Source: an uncultured Saprospiraceae bacterium (GTDB lineage Bacteria; Bacteroidota; Bacteroidia; Chitinophagales; Saprospiraceae). Taken from it: a DNA stretch of 5,761 nt. Location of the stretch: assembly GCA_937921525.1 (NCBI GenBank), contig CAKZUM010000437.1:1-5761 (forward strand), written 5' to 3'. The translations under genes and the position numbers were made by a program. Of the stretch, positions 5,761 through 5,761 are shown piece after piece; positions within the stretch are counted from its first letter, which is position 1, and the number at the start of each line of letters is the position of its first letter. The notes beneath the pieces were generated by a model. The model did no database searches and was not told the origin of the DNA. It saw only the letters and a list, made by a program, of their open reading frames with translations.

Positions 5761-5761
5761 T

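Overview
The window looks like chromosomal DNA from a free-living member of the Bacteroidota. The DNA is AT-rich. Shine-Dalgarno sequences are absent at the likely gene starts. Two promoter-like sites fit the Bacteroidota pattern (TTTG, about 20 bases, TAnnTTTG). The density of intergenic palindromes would fit a Saprospiria-type genome, but that is an impression and not a proof. No phage, integrase, IS transposase, CRISPR array, tRNA or rRNA gene is visible.

Layout, left to right: a 27-bp stem-loop (18-96); pyrG, CTP synthase, on the minus strand (179-1777); a divergent promoter region that also holds a palindromic leader with two competing pairings (1916-2006); a low-specificity L-threonine aldolase, ltaE type, on the plus strand (2019-3035); a 66-residue two-helix membrane protein 22 bases downstream (3058-3258); a convergent intergenic region with two hairpins and a flanking inverted repeat (3270-3438); a secreted protein of the class C beta-lactamase/serine hydrolase fold on the minus strand (3440-5377); a 75-nt double palindrome over its start codon (5371-5445); and a roughly 167-bp palindromic element at the right end (5594-5760).

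The genes do not form one pathway. pyrG (pyrimidine nucleotides) and ltaE (threonine to glycine) are housekeeping genes transcribed divergently. The small membrane protein probably shares the ltaE transcript. The secreted protein stands alone and converges on that unit.

Two things stand out. First, the serine hydrolase-like protein has lost its catalytic SxxK (it reads ELTM) and its YxN motif (it reads ASR), while the HxG motif and the rest of the fold remain. It is probably a pseudoenzyme. Second, every intergenic space carries its own long, near-perfect palindrome. The one over the hydrolase start shows a compensatory base change between its two hairpins, is 75 nt (25 codons) long and has no stop in the gene's frame. 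These palindromes are the best candidates here for an undescribed repeat or regulatory family. Whether they are dispersed in the genome cannot be decided from this window.
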